43,583 bases of DNA from Bacteroidota bacterium (GTDB taxonomy: Bacteria; Bacteroidota; Bacteroidia; Flavobacteriales; Weeksellaceae), in contig JAEWOR010000050.1 of the NCBI GenBank assembly GCA_023399595.1, positions 1-43,583 on the forward strand, read 5' to 3'. The position numbers were made by a program, and so were the translations under genes. This document shows, one piece after another, positions 1 through 7,149 of the stretch. The notes beneath the pieces were generated by a model. The model had not been told where the DNA came from, ran no database searches, and was given only the letters and a program-made list of their open reading frames with translations. Each line of letters begins with the position of its first letter. Position 1 is the stretch's first letter.

Positions 1-1
1 A

Positions 2-112
2 TATCTCCAATTATACCTCAATGAGTTTGTTTATAAGCTAAACCGTAGATATTTTGGCGACAGACTTTTTGAAAAGCTTATTGTTGCTAATATTACAGGA
101 TTAGGTGATTAA
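2..112 (+). CDS. IS1595/ISXO2-type transposase, C-terminal end (partial)
   Basis: The window opens inside a reading frame that ends at TAA 110-112. The last 36 residues include LNEFVYKLNRRYFGDRLF and LIVANITGLGD. That pattern is typical of the extreme C-terminus of IS1595-family (ISXO2-like) DDE transposases. The catalytic residues lie before the window, so intactness cannot be judged. No terminal inverted repeat could be identified with confidence downstream of the stop. Family assignment rests on the short tail only. Confidence 0.7.
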   Translation, partial: YLQLYLNEFVYKLNRRYFGDRLFEKLIVANITGLGD

Positions 113-151
113 ACGGATAATCAGTTAAAAAATAAAAATAAACTCATGAGC

Positions 152-444
152 ATGAGACAAATTTTCCTTTTTATAGTGATATTTCAATTATTTTCCTATT
201 AAAAAAGAGAATGAAAAAAAATCTAATGATATAGATTAAAAAAAAGAAAACGAAATTTTAAAGAAGCAAGTTCAATATGGTGCTTCCCAATATTTCATGA
301 AGCTGGTGTTGAAATGCCAAAACTAGAATTTGATATTGGTGAACTAAATGAAGTATCAATTATAGCCAAAAATGCTTTGAAAATGGGGGGTCTGATGATT
401 ATAATTTTACATCTAAAACAAATAATCTTTCATTCTTGAAGTAG
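152..444 (+). pseudogene. decayed small lipoprotein-like gene
   Basis: An ATG at 152 begins MRQIFLFIVIFQLFS, which looks like a lipoprotein signal peptide, then hits a stop at once. Coding-like text resumes in other frames: KKENEKKSNDID, then KENEILKKQVQYGASQYFMK, then AGVEMPKLEFDIGELNEVSI, and finally SDDYNFTSKTNNLSFLK ending at TAG 442-444. The frame changes at about 200, at 295-305 and at a run of six G at about 385-390. The simplest reading is one lipoprotein gene of roughly 95 codons broken by several frameshifts and one stop. It lies just after the IS1595 remnant and its 3' end overlaps the 3' end of the minus-strand gene at 413-1165. No family is recognised. This also accounts for the 300-base stretch without an intact gene. 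Confidence 0.45.
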
Positions 445-1165
445 CGTGTTCTTCCTCATTTATCCATGTTAAAAAAGCAGTGAGTTTATCATCCATTTCT
501 CGTCCAGTATTCAGTCTTCTATAAAAAGGTAAATCGAAAGGATGTTTTTTAAAGTCTGTAAACTGCCATGAATTCAAATAAATCACCACAAATTCTTCTT
601 TTTTTAAGGTTTCAACTACCATATTTTGATAGAATTTTTGTGGAAGAATCTGAAATACAAAATCATTGTAAGGCAACTGACTGTAAGGTGAAATGCTCTC
701 TGGAATAATGCTTAACCCGTTTTTTTCGGTGATTTCTGTATTTTTTTCTAATCTTTTAAAAGGAAATAAAATATTGGCATTGTCGATATTAGAAATGTAA
801 TTGAATTCCAATAATTTAATTTCATTTATCGACGTGAAATGATCTTTTTGACGAATGCCCCGAACTTGCTTTTCTAAAACCTCCTGAATAAATTTTTTGT
901 TGTCTTCAATCTCGTTTACAGAAGAGTTTTTATTGAAAAAAGCAACCTCATGCCCTTTGGATGAGATTGCTTTTATAAGATTTTTTAGAGGTTGAAATAA
1001 ATTTGTTTCCACGAAGAAGGTGGCCTTAATCTCGTGAATTTCTAAGTTTTGTAAAATGATTTTGGTGTTGTCTTCTGTTATTTTTAACCTTTCTTCCCAA
1101 GAAAACATATGGTTTTTTTTGGCATCTGCTTCAATAGTAGCAATGTTAAAGGTTAATAAAATCAT
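413..1165 (-). CDS. NodB-fold polysaccharide deacetylase-like protein, probably inactive
   Basis: A 250-residue protein with the start of a NodB/polysaccharide deacetylase domain: ILLTFNIATIEAD at residues 2-14, then IKATFFVETN near residue 46 and SSKGHEVAFF near residue 68. In active family members the first motif is TFDD or TFDI, with Asp as base and metal ligand; here it is TFN. The H-S/T-x-x-H zinc motif expected after GHE is missing (FFNKNSS instead). The RGIRQ segment near residue 102 matches the third motif position. There is no signal peptide. The gene starts 10 bases after the threonine dehydrogenase stop, so the two are probably co-transcribed. The fold assignment is fairly secure. 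Loss of catalysis is inferred from the missing ligands. Confidence 0.7.
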   Translation of the reverse strand: MILLTFNIATIEADAKKNHMFSWEERLKITEDNTKIILQNLEIHEIKATFFVETNLFQPLKNLIKAISSKGHEVAFFNKNSSVNEIEDNKKFIQEVLEKQVRGIRQKDHFTSINEIKLLEFNYISNIDNANILFPFKRLEKNTEITEKNGLSIIPESISPYSQLPYNDFVFQILPQKFYQNMVVETLKKEEFVVIYLNSWQFTDFKKHPFDLPFYRRLNTGREMDDKLTAFLTWINEEEHATSRMKDYLF

Positions 1166-1175
1166 CTTTTTATTT

Positions 1176-2135
1176 CTAGTTCTTTATCAGTTTAGCTCTA
1201 AGGTTTTTAAGCATATCTTTCGTCATTTCTGCCACGCCAAATTTGTAAGTTAATCCCCAATCTTTTTTAGCAACAGAATCGTCTATAGAAGCTGGCCAGG
1301 AATCAGCAATAGCTTGACGGAAATCTGGCTCGTAAGCAATAGTGAAATCTGGAATTTCTTTCTTAATTTCCTCATATAATTCATTTGGAGTGAAAGACAT
1401 TCCCCCTAAGTTATAAGAAGTTCTTACGTTAATATTTTCTTTTGGAGCGTTCATTAACTGCAAAGTAGCGGCAATAGCATCATCCATATACAACATTGGC
1501 ATTGCAGTATTTTCGGAAATAAAACTTGTGTATTTACCTTCTTCCACAGCTTTATAATAAATTTCCACAGCGTAATCTGTAGTTCCACCTCCTGCTGGAG
1601 TTTTCCAAGAAATTAAACCAGGATAACGGATACTTCTAACATCTACACCATATTTATCAAAATAATATTCACACCATTTCTCACCAGACAGTTTAGAAAT
1701 CCCATAAACGGTTGTTGGGTTCAAAACTACTTCCTGACCTACATTGTTTTTAGGTAAGCCTTTCCCGAAAACAGCAATTGAACTCGGCCAAAATAATTTA
1801 GAGTATAAACCTTCTTTCGCCATTTCAAGCAAGTTGATTAATGGTTCTACATTCAGTTCCCAAGCAAAAAGAGGCTTTTTTTCTGAAGTTCCCGAAAGTA
1901 GAGATGCTAAATGGTAAACAGTAGTAATTTTATATTTCTGAATGGTTTCCTTCAACAAATCTGTGTTAGAAACATCAAGCAATTCATAATGCCCTGCAGA
2001 AGTAATACCTTCCTTAAATTCATTAATACCTGAAGCAACTACATTTTCTGCGCCATGAAGTTCAACTAATTTATTGGTAAGTTCTGTACCAATTTGTCCC
2101 AAAGCGCCTGTAATTAATATTTTTTCCTGTGACAT
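1176..2135 (-). CDS. L-threonine 3-dehydrogenase, epimerase-type (short-chain dehydrogenase fold)
   Basis: A 319-residue extended short-chain dehydrogenase. The NAD-binding glycine motif GALGQIG is at residues 10-16, and the catalytic Tyr-x-x-x-Lys appears as VYGISK near residue 143. GGGTTDYAVEIYYKA and AMPMLYMDDAI are hallmarks of the L-threonine dehydrogenase branch described in Flavobacterium and Cupriavidus, rather than of sugar-nucleotide epimerases. It would oxidise L-threonine to 2-amino-3-oxobutyrate in the cytoplasm. It is the first gene of a two-gene run with the NodB-like protein 10 bases downstream. A sugar epimerase is the alternative reading but fits the signature segments less well. 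Confidence 0.85.
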   Translation of the reverse strand: MSQEKILITGALGQIGTELTNKLVELHGAENVVASGINEFKEGITSAGHYELLDVSNTDLLKETIQKYKITTVYHLASLLSGTSEKKPLFAWELNVEPLINLLEMAKEGLYSKLFWPSSIAVFGKGLPKNNVGQEVVLNPTTVYGISKLSGEKWCEYYFDKYGVDVRSIRYPGLISWKTPAGGGTTDYAVEIYYKAVEEGKYTSFISENTAMPMLYMDDAIAATLQLMNAPKENINVRTSYNLGGMSFTPNELYEEIKKEIPDFTIAYEPDFRQAIADSWPASIDDSVAKKDWGLTYKFGVAEMTKDMLKNLRAKLIKN

Positions 2136-2228
2136 ATTATTATTTAATTCTCACAAATTTAATCAATATTTGTTCTTTTAGAGCATTTTAGTACTCAAAA
2201 AATCAGTAAAAACGTTAGAAAAAAGCAT

Positions 2229-2273
2229 AAAAAAAACTTTAATCATCAGAATGTTATTCTTTTGATTAAAGTT
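2229..2273 (-). terminator. intrinsic terminator after the thioredoxin-fold gene
   Basis: An 11-bp inverted repeat, AACTTTAATCA (2235-2245) against TGATTAAAGTT (2263-2273), is followed on the minus strand by a run of T (2229-2236 as A on the plus strand). It sits 23 bases after the stop of the 2296-3468 gene. Confidence 0.75.
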
Positions 2274-2295
2274 GATATGTGAATTTTAATATTCT

Positions 2296-3468
2296 TTACT
2301 TTAAACTATCCAGTAATTTTTGAGTGTCTGCAACATCTTCACCTGCTTTTTCACCTAATTCAATAGATTTTTCAGCCCAAATTTTAGCGTTTTTCTTATC
2401 TCCAACTTTGTTGTACAAATTGGCAAGAGTATCCGTATTAGCGTAACTTTCTTGTTTTTGAACTGAAGCTTGAGCCCAAGTAATAGCGGTTTCTAAAGCT
2501 TTTTTGTCGGTAACATTTTCAAAGAAATTCCAAGCAATAGAGTTGAGTTCATTGGAGTTGACATTAGAAATGTCTTTATACTTCTCTAAAGTTAGTTTTT
2601 GATAAGTAGGAATGTCCTTATTTCTAAGTGCAATATTGGTTTTAAAAGAGATTAATGATTTTTGAGCTTCTTCTTTTCCTAAAATTTTTTCAACTTCTGT
2701 AACAAAGTAGTTTTCATCTAGCTTTTTTGTAGTCTCGTCGTACGCTTTTCTAGAGATTGACGTAAGTTGTACGCTCTTATTAATCTTGTCGTATTGAGGT
2801 TCTGTAATTAAACTAGAGATTTCAGCTTTTTTATTTTTAAAAATGTTGTAAACATCTTCGCTTCCAATCTGTAACCCCATCATAATAAGATTTAAATCTT
2901 CTTTTACAATAGGATTTGCTTTATTTACTTCAAAATATTTAGCGATAACTTTTCCAGATAAACTTGCATTGGAATACATGGTTAACTCCGCTAGGTTTTT
3001 TAAGAATTGTGGGTCTTTTTCTCCAGCTTCATAACGCTTGATTAAAGAACTCATTCTTTTAGAAGGATCTAAAGCATCTTGTCCGAATTGGATGAAATCT
3101 TTTTCTTCTACATAACCTAAAGTCCTGTGAACTTCATTTCCGTTGCCATCAATAAAAAGGTAAGTAGGAAAGGCTTTTACATTGTATTTTTTGGCGATAC
3201 CTATACCTTCACCTTTTTCCATGTCTATTTTTGCATTGATGAAGTTGGCGTTGTAATAATTTCCAACAGATTCTAAAGGAAAAATGTTTTTAGCCATTAG
3301 TTTACAAGGTCCACACCAAGTGGTATAAGCATCTAAAAAAACAAGTTTGTTTTCTTTTTTTGCTTTTTCTAAAGTGGTTTTAAAATTGGTGTCCTGAAAT
3401 TGAATTCCTGTTTGACTGAATGCGAAAACACTTATCGCAAGTGCAGAAACGGATAATATTTTTTTCAT
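2296..3468 (-). CDS. secreted thioredoxin-fold protein with C-terminal helical region
   Basis: A 390-residue exported protein. The signal peptide is MKKILSVSALAISVFAFSQ, with cleavage likely after residue 18 or 19. A thioredoxin domain follows at about residues 22-135, with active site WCGPCK at 51-56 and the cis-Pro segment KAFPTYLF. The rest is a helical region that includes a C-terminal segment resembling tetratricopeptide units (ANLYNKVGDKKNAKIWAEKS). Upstream TTG 3490-3492 would add eight residues but lies inside a promoter-like box, and the signal peptide starts cleanly at ATG 3468, so the shorter form is used. It likely acts in periplasmic disulfide exchange. The substrate is unknown. 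Confidence 0.85.
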   Translation of the reverse strand: MKKILSVSALAISVFAFSQTGIQFQDTNFKTTLEKAKKENKLVFLDAYTTWCGPCKLMAKNIFPLESVGNYYNANFINAKIDMEKGEGIGIAKKYNVKAFPTYLFIDGNGNEVHRTLGYVEEKDFIQFGQDALDPSKRMSSLIKRYEAGEKDPQFLKNLAELTMYSNASLSGKVIAKYFEVNKANPIVKEDLNLIMMGLQIGSEDVYNIFKNKKAEISSLITEPQYDKINKSVQLTSISRKAYDETTKKLDENYFVTEVEKILGKEEAQKSLISFKTNIALRNKDIPTYQKLTLEKYKDISNVNSNELNSIAWNFFENVTDKKALETAITWAQASVQKQESYANTDTLANLYNKVGDKKNAKIWAEKSIELGEKAGEDVADTQKLLDSLK

Positions 3469-3489
3469 AATAATTTTGTTTTGGATGAA

Positions 3490-3497
3490 CAAATGTA
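3490..3497 (-). promoter_or_regulatory. candidate -7 box upstream of the thioredoxin-fold gene
   Basis: Read on the minus strand the bases are TACATTTG, matching the Bacteroidota -7 consensus TAnnTTTG, 22 bases before ATG 3468. No clear -33 TTG lies 19 bases upstream, so support is the -7 box alone. Confidence 0.4.
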
Positions 3498-3557
3498 ACT
3501 ATTTGTTACAAAATTTGAATTGTTTGAGAATAATTTTAACAATTAATTATTCGACAT

Positions 3558-3600
3558 AAAAAAACTGTCCCAAATTAGTTATAATCTACATCTGAGACAG
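3558..3600 (-). terminator. terminator-like hairpin after the 3624-4205 gene
   Basis: On the minus strand, CTGTCTCA and TGGGACAG form an imperfect stem (3565-3572 with 3593-3600) with a loop of about 20 bases, followed by seven T (3558-3564 as A). It lies just past the stop at 3624. The long loop makes it weaker than the other terminators here. Confidence 0.5.
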
Positions 3601-3623
3601 CTTATTTATTAATCTAAATTAAT

Positions 3624-4205
3624 TTAGTTAGATAATTCATTAAAGTCTTTAAGCTGGTTGTCTCCAGATTTTAAATTTTCAATATAGGCATTTTTTTGAT
3701 CAGCTTTCATTTTTTTAATGTTGTTAGCTGTAGCCACAAAATCCTGATCTACTTTAGCCATAATTTCAGCAGGGTTGAAGTCTTTCTCTTTGCTAAAACC
3801 AATACCTACAAAACCATTTTCTTTGGTAACATGTTTAAGGTAATTATCATAATTAATAAGTGTATGTCTGAAATAGTCGCTATTATAAGTCATACATTTT
3901 TTCATCTTTTTAGAAGATTTATTGTCTGAAATACAAGTAATCATGTTTCCTTTGAAAAGTTCAAATTCTTTAGAAACATGGTTGTATTCTTTTTCAAGCA
4001 ACATTTTTCCTCCCGAAAGAATATTAGGATCTGATGAGTTTTTACTTACGTTTTCTAAGTGGTTAACTACTAATGGAACTGTATTTTGAATTTTTTGTAC
4101 AGCTGTCTTTATACCCCCTTCAGCGAAGGCAACTTCGCTTTTCTGTGCAAACATAAATCCTGAAGCTAAAAAGGCAAAAGAAAAAAGTAAATTATTTCTT
4201 GTCAT
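3624..4205 (-). CDS. secreted protein of unknown function
   Basis: A 193-residue protein with signal peptide MTRNNLLFSFAFLASGFMFAQ. The mature part is mainly helical, lysine-rich, and carries two cysteines (in MITCISD and KKCMTY). I do not recognise a family. It has its own terminator-like hairpin downstream and is divergent from the symporter gene at 4377, so it is probably monocistronic. It is likely periplasmic or outer-membrane associated, since no lipobox cysteine is present. Only export is supported. Confidence 0.65.
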   Translation of the reverse strand: MTRNNLLFSFAFLASGFMFAQKSEVAFAEGGIKTAVQKIQNTVPLVVNHLENVSKNSSDPNILSGGKMLLEKEYNHVSKEFELFKGNMITCISDNKSSKKMKKCMTYNSDYFRHTLINYDNYLKHVTKENGFVGIGFSKEKDFNPAEIMAKVDQDFVATANNIKKMKADQKNAYIENLKSGDNQLKDFNELSN

Positions 4206-4349
4206 GGAAAATTTTTTTTTAAAGCCCTAAATTAAGTATTATTTTATTTCATTACGAAAATTTAACACTTATTTTTTAGAATAATTTTAGTTTTGATATA
4301 ATAAAGCGATATAAGTTAAATGAGATTATAAGAAATTTAGCAAAAATCC

Positions 4350-4357
4350 TATATTTG
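4350..4357 (+). promoter_or_regulatory. -7 box for the dicarboxylate/glutamate symporter
   Basis: TATATTTG matches TAnnTTTG and lies 20 bases before ATG 4377, in the divergent spacer between 4205 and 4377. The -33 region is weak (no TTG at 19 bases). Confidence 0.5.
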
Positions 4358-4376
4358 CGCTACTGAAATAAACTAT

Positions 4377-5906
4377 ATGAAGGGACAAAATAAACTATTT
4401 TTTGCAATTATTATCGCTCTAATTTTGGGGGTAATTGCGGGTGGCGTAGTAAATAAATTTGAGAGAGGAAAAGAAATCCGAATCAATACAGAAGTTGTAA
4501 ACTCTAAACACGCTGCTTTAGATGAAGTGTCTTTTGTAACCAGTGACGGACAAAAACATTCTCAAAAAATTTATATTGCTAATACCGATAAAGAGAAAGA
4601 TTCATTAACAAAAGTTTTTAAAAATCAAAATATTTTGGTGCTTGGTAAAGATGCCAAAACGGTTTTTGAACCTATCTCAATTAAAGATAAAGAGGTTCAG
4701 ATCGAGAAGGTTGAAAAATCTAAAAACGGAAGAACAACAGTGATAGACGATATTACTTCTTTTTCGGATATGATTAAACTTTTGGGAACCATATTTATCC
4801 GTTTGGTGCAAATGATTATTGCTCCACTTGTTTTCACCACTTTGGTGGTAGGGATTGCTAAGATGAGTGATATGAAAATGATAGGAAGAGTGGGCACAAA
4901 AGCTATGCTTTGGTTTATTACTGCTTCATTGGTTTCTTTATTATTAGGTTTGGTTCTGGTAAACTGGATGGAGCCTGGTAAAGTAATGACTTTGGATATT
5001 CCTCCTGCAGATGCAGGTGGTGAGTTGGTAAGCAGTTCTAATGGTTTGTCTTTAGAGCAGTTTGTAAAACATGTTATTCCTAAAAGTGTTTTTGAAGCTT
5101 TTGCTACCAATGAAGTATTGCAAATTGTTGTTTTCTCTGTAATGTTCGGTATGGCATTAGCGAACATGGGAGAGAAATATACCGAACCAGTTATTAAAAT
5201 GTTTGATATTATTGCCCATGCTATTCTTAAAATGGTTGGGTATATTATGTGGGTAGCTCCAATTGGTGTTTTTGGGGCTATTGCTGCGGTAGTAGCTACG
5301 AATGGTTTTGAGATTTTTAAAGTTTACGCCATTTATCTTAGAGATTTCTTCTTTGCATTGGCTATTTTATGGTTTATCCTTTGTTTGGTGGCGTATTTAA
5401 TCCTAGGAAATCGTTTATTTGAATTATTGAGGAGAATTAAAGAACCTTTATTAATTGCTTTTTCTACAACGAGTTCGGAAGCGGTTTTCCCAAAATTAGT
5501 TGAGGAATTAGAAAGATTTGGTTGTAACAACAGAATTGTATCTTTTATCTTGCCATTAGGATATTCTTTTAACCTTGATGGAAGTATGATGTATATGACT
5601 TTCGCTTCTATTTTTATCGCTCAGATTTATGGTATTGATATGTCCATAGGAGAACAAATAGTAATGCTTTTGGTGTTAATGTTAACATCTAAAGGTATTG
5701 CGGGAGTTCCAAGAGCTTCTTTGGTAATTATTGTTGCAACATGCTCTATGTTTGGAATTCCACCAGAAGGAATTGCTCTAATTCTTCCAATTGACCACTT
5801 CTGCGATATGGGAAGAAGTATGACAAATGTATTAGGGAATGCTTTTGCAACCTCTGCAGTTTCCAAATGGGAAGGTCAGTTAGAGGGTCCAAAAGAGGAT
5901 GCTTAA
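4377..5906 (+). CDS. dicarboxylate/amino acid:cation symporter (DAACS/SLC1 family)
   Basis: A 509-residue inner-membrane transporter of the GltP/DctA fold. Visible family motifs are the serine-rich re-entrant loop STTSSEAVFP near residue 365, NLDGSMMYM near 399 (the NMDGT position), SKGIAGVPRAS near 438, and DMGRSMTNVLGN near 475, which form the substrate and sodium sites. Residues about 30-125, between the first and second membrane helices, form a hydrophilic segment of about 90 residues that is longer than in E. coli GltP or DctA. The gene stands alone with its own -7 box and ends at a terminator shared with the convergent nhaA. Substrate (glutamate, aspartate or C4-dicarboxylate) cannot be told from sequence. 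Confidence 0.88.
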   Translation: MKGQNKLFFAIIIALILGVIAGGVVNKFERGKEIRINTEVVNSKHAALDEVSFVTSDGQKHSQKIYIANTDKEKDSLTKVFKNQNILVLGKDAKTVFEPISIKDKEVQIEKVEKSKNGRTTVIDDITSFSDMIKLLGTIFIRLVQMIIAPLVFTTLVVGIAKMSDMKMIGRVGTKAMLWFITASLVSLLLGLVLVNWMEPGKVMTLDIPPADAGGELVSSSNGLSLEQFVKHVIPKSVFEAFATNEVLQIVVFSVMFGMALANMGEKYTEPVIKMFDIIAHAILKMVGYIMWVAPIGVFGAIAAVVATNGFEIFKVYAIYLRDFFFALAILWFILCLVAYLILGNRLFELLRRIKEPLLIAFSTTSSEAVFPKLVEELERFGCNNRIVSFILPLGYSFNLDGSMMYMTFASIFIAQIYGIDMSIGEQIVMLLVLMLTSKGIAGVPRASLVIIVATCSMFGIPPEGIALILPIDHFCDMGRSMTNVLGNAFATSAVSKWEGQLEGPKEDA

Positions 5907-5924
5907 ATGAATATATTTTAATAA

Positions 5925-5952
5925 AAAAAGACTTCCATTTGGAAGTCTTTTT
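5925..5952. terminator. bidirectional terminator between symporter and nhaA
   Basis: AAAGACTTCC (5927-5936) pairs with GGAAGTCTTT (5941-5950) around a 4-base loop, with A-rich sequence before and T-rich after. It lies between convergent stops at 5906 and 5956 and can serve both strands. Confidence 0.9.
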
Positions 5953-5955
5953 TTA

Positions 5956-7137
5956 TTATTTAATACTTGATAATCGTTTCTTTTTCTTTGAAATGAAGTT
6001 AAGGAGTGAATACCCAATAACTCCAGAAAGTATAGAAGCTATTAGAATCGCAAATTTTGCTTCATCTTGTATATCAGGATTTCCTTTAAAGGATAATAGC
6101 GCAATGAAAATAGACATTGTAAATCCTATTCCGGCCAAAAAACCAGCGCCCAACATGTGTAACCATGTACTATTATGAGGAAGGCTGCTTAATTTGGACT
6201 TTATAGCAATGAATGAGAATAAAGAAATTCCAATAACTTTTCCTGCAATTAAACCTAAAATAATACCATAACCAAAATTGGTGAACAAACCATCTACCAT
6301 TCCGTTTTTAAACAAAATATTAGTGTTAGCTAACGCAAAAATGGGCATTATGATAAAATTGACAGGCAAATGGAGTTGATGTTCAAGTTTTTCCAAAGGG
6401 GAAATTTCTGTGGTAGAAACGTTGGTAGGAATTGTAAAAGCTAATAAAACACCTGCAATTGTTGCATGAATTCCTGAATGGTGCATAAAATACCATAAAA
6501 ATAATCCTGGAATTAAATAGAAAATATGCTTTTTAACATTGAAATAATTAAGTGCAATTAATAGGAGAATAATTCCTCCAGAAAGCCCTAAATATAGCCA
6601 ATGGAGTTGATCTGTATAAAAAATAGCAATCACTAAAATAGCTCCCAAATCGTCCACAATAGCCAATGCAGCTAAGAAAATTTTAACTGCGGGAGGAACT
6701 TTTTTGCCCAACATAGATATAATAGCTAAAGAAAAGGCGATATCTGTAGCCATAGGAATTCCCCATCCATTTTCGTATTCTGTTCCTTTGTTAAAAAGGT
6801 AGTAAATGAGTGCAGGAACTACCATTCCCCCTATGGCTGCAAAAATTGGGAGTGAAGCATTCTTAAAATTGGAAAGTTCACCTTCAACAATTTCTCTTTT
6901 AATTTCTAAACCTACCAAAAGAAAGAAAATGGCCATTAATCCATCATTAATCCATATGCTGATAGGATAGTCTAAATGGAATAAGGAGGTTCCAACTGAA
7001 GTGTCTAATAATTTTTGAAAGGGTTCCCCAAGTGAGGAATTGGCTAATAATAATGAAAAAATTACACAAATCATCAGTAAAATACCTGAAGATTGCGAAC
7101 TATGAAAAAAATTCTTGAAATACTGGGTTAACTGCAT
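5956..7137 (-). CDS. nhaA: Na+/H+ antiporter NhaA
   Basis: A 393-residue integral membrane protein of full NhaA length. The double-aspartate motif of the transport site is present as AIVDDLGAI, and the other conserved acidic helix as MATDIAFSLAI. These correspond to Asp163/164 and Asp133 of the E. coli protein. It exchanges cytoplasmic sodium for external protons for pH and sodium homeostasis. The start at 7137 is 12 bases past the rel stop, so it is probably transcribed with rel. The gene ends at a convergent terminator. The family assignment is secure. Confidence 0.95.
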   Translation of the reverse strand: MQLTQYFKNFFHSSQSSGILLMICVIFSLLLANSSLGEPFQKLLDTSVGTSLFHLDYPISIWINDGLMAIFFLLVGLEIKREIVEGELSNFKNASLPIFAAIGGMVVPALIYYLFNKGTEYENGWGIPMATDIAFSLAIISMLGKKVPPAVKIFLAALAIVDDLGAILVIAIFYTDQLHWLYLGLSGGIILLLIALNYFNVKKHIFYLIPGLFLWYFMHHSGIHATIAGVLLAFTIPTNVSTTEISPLEKLEHQLHLPVNFIIMPIFALANTNILFKNGMVDGLFTNFGYGIILGLIAGKVIGISLFSFIAIKSKLSSLPHNSTWLHMLGAGFLAGIGFTMSIFIALLSFKGNPDIQDEAKFAILIASILSGVIGYSLLNFISKKKKRLSSIK

Positions 7138-7149
7138 GTTTTCTGTCTT

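Noticed and set aside
3469..3492. Upstream TTG start of the thioredoxin-fold gene
   Set aside because: The TTG lies in a promoter-like TACATTTG box and would put eight polar residues ahead of a clean signal peptide.
4697..5167. 156-residue minus-strand open frame
   Set aside because: It lies wholly inside the symporter gene, is rich in Ile/Lys/Pro from antisense codons, and has no family resemblance.
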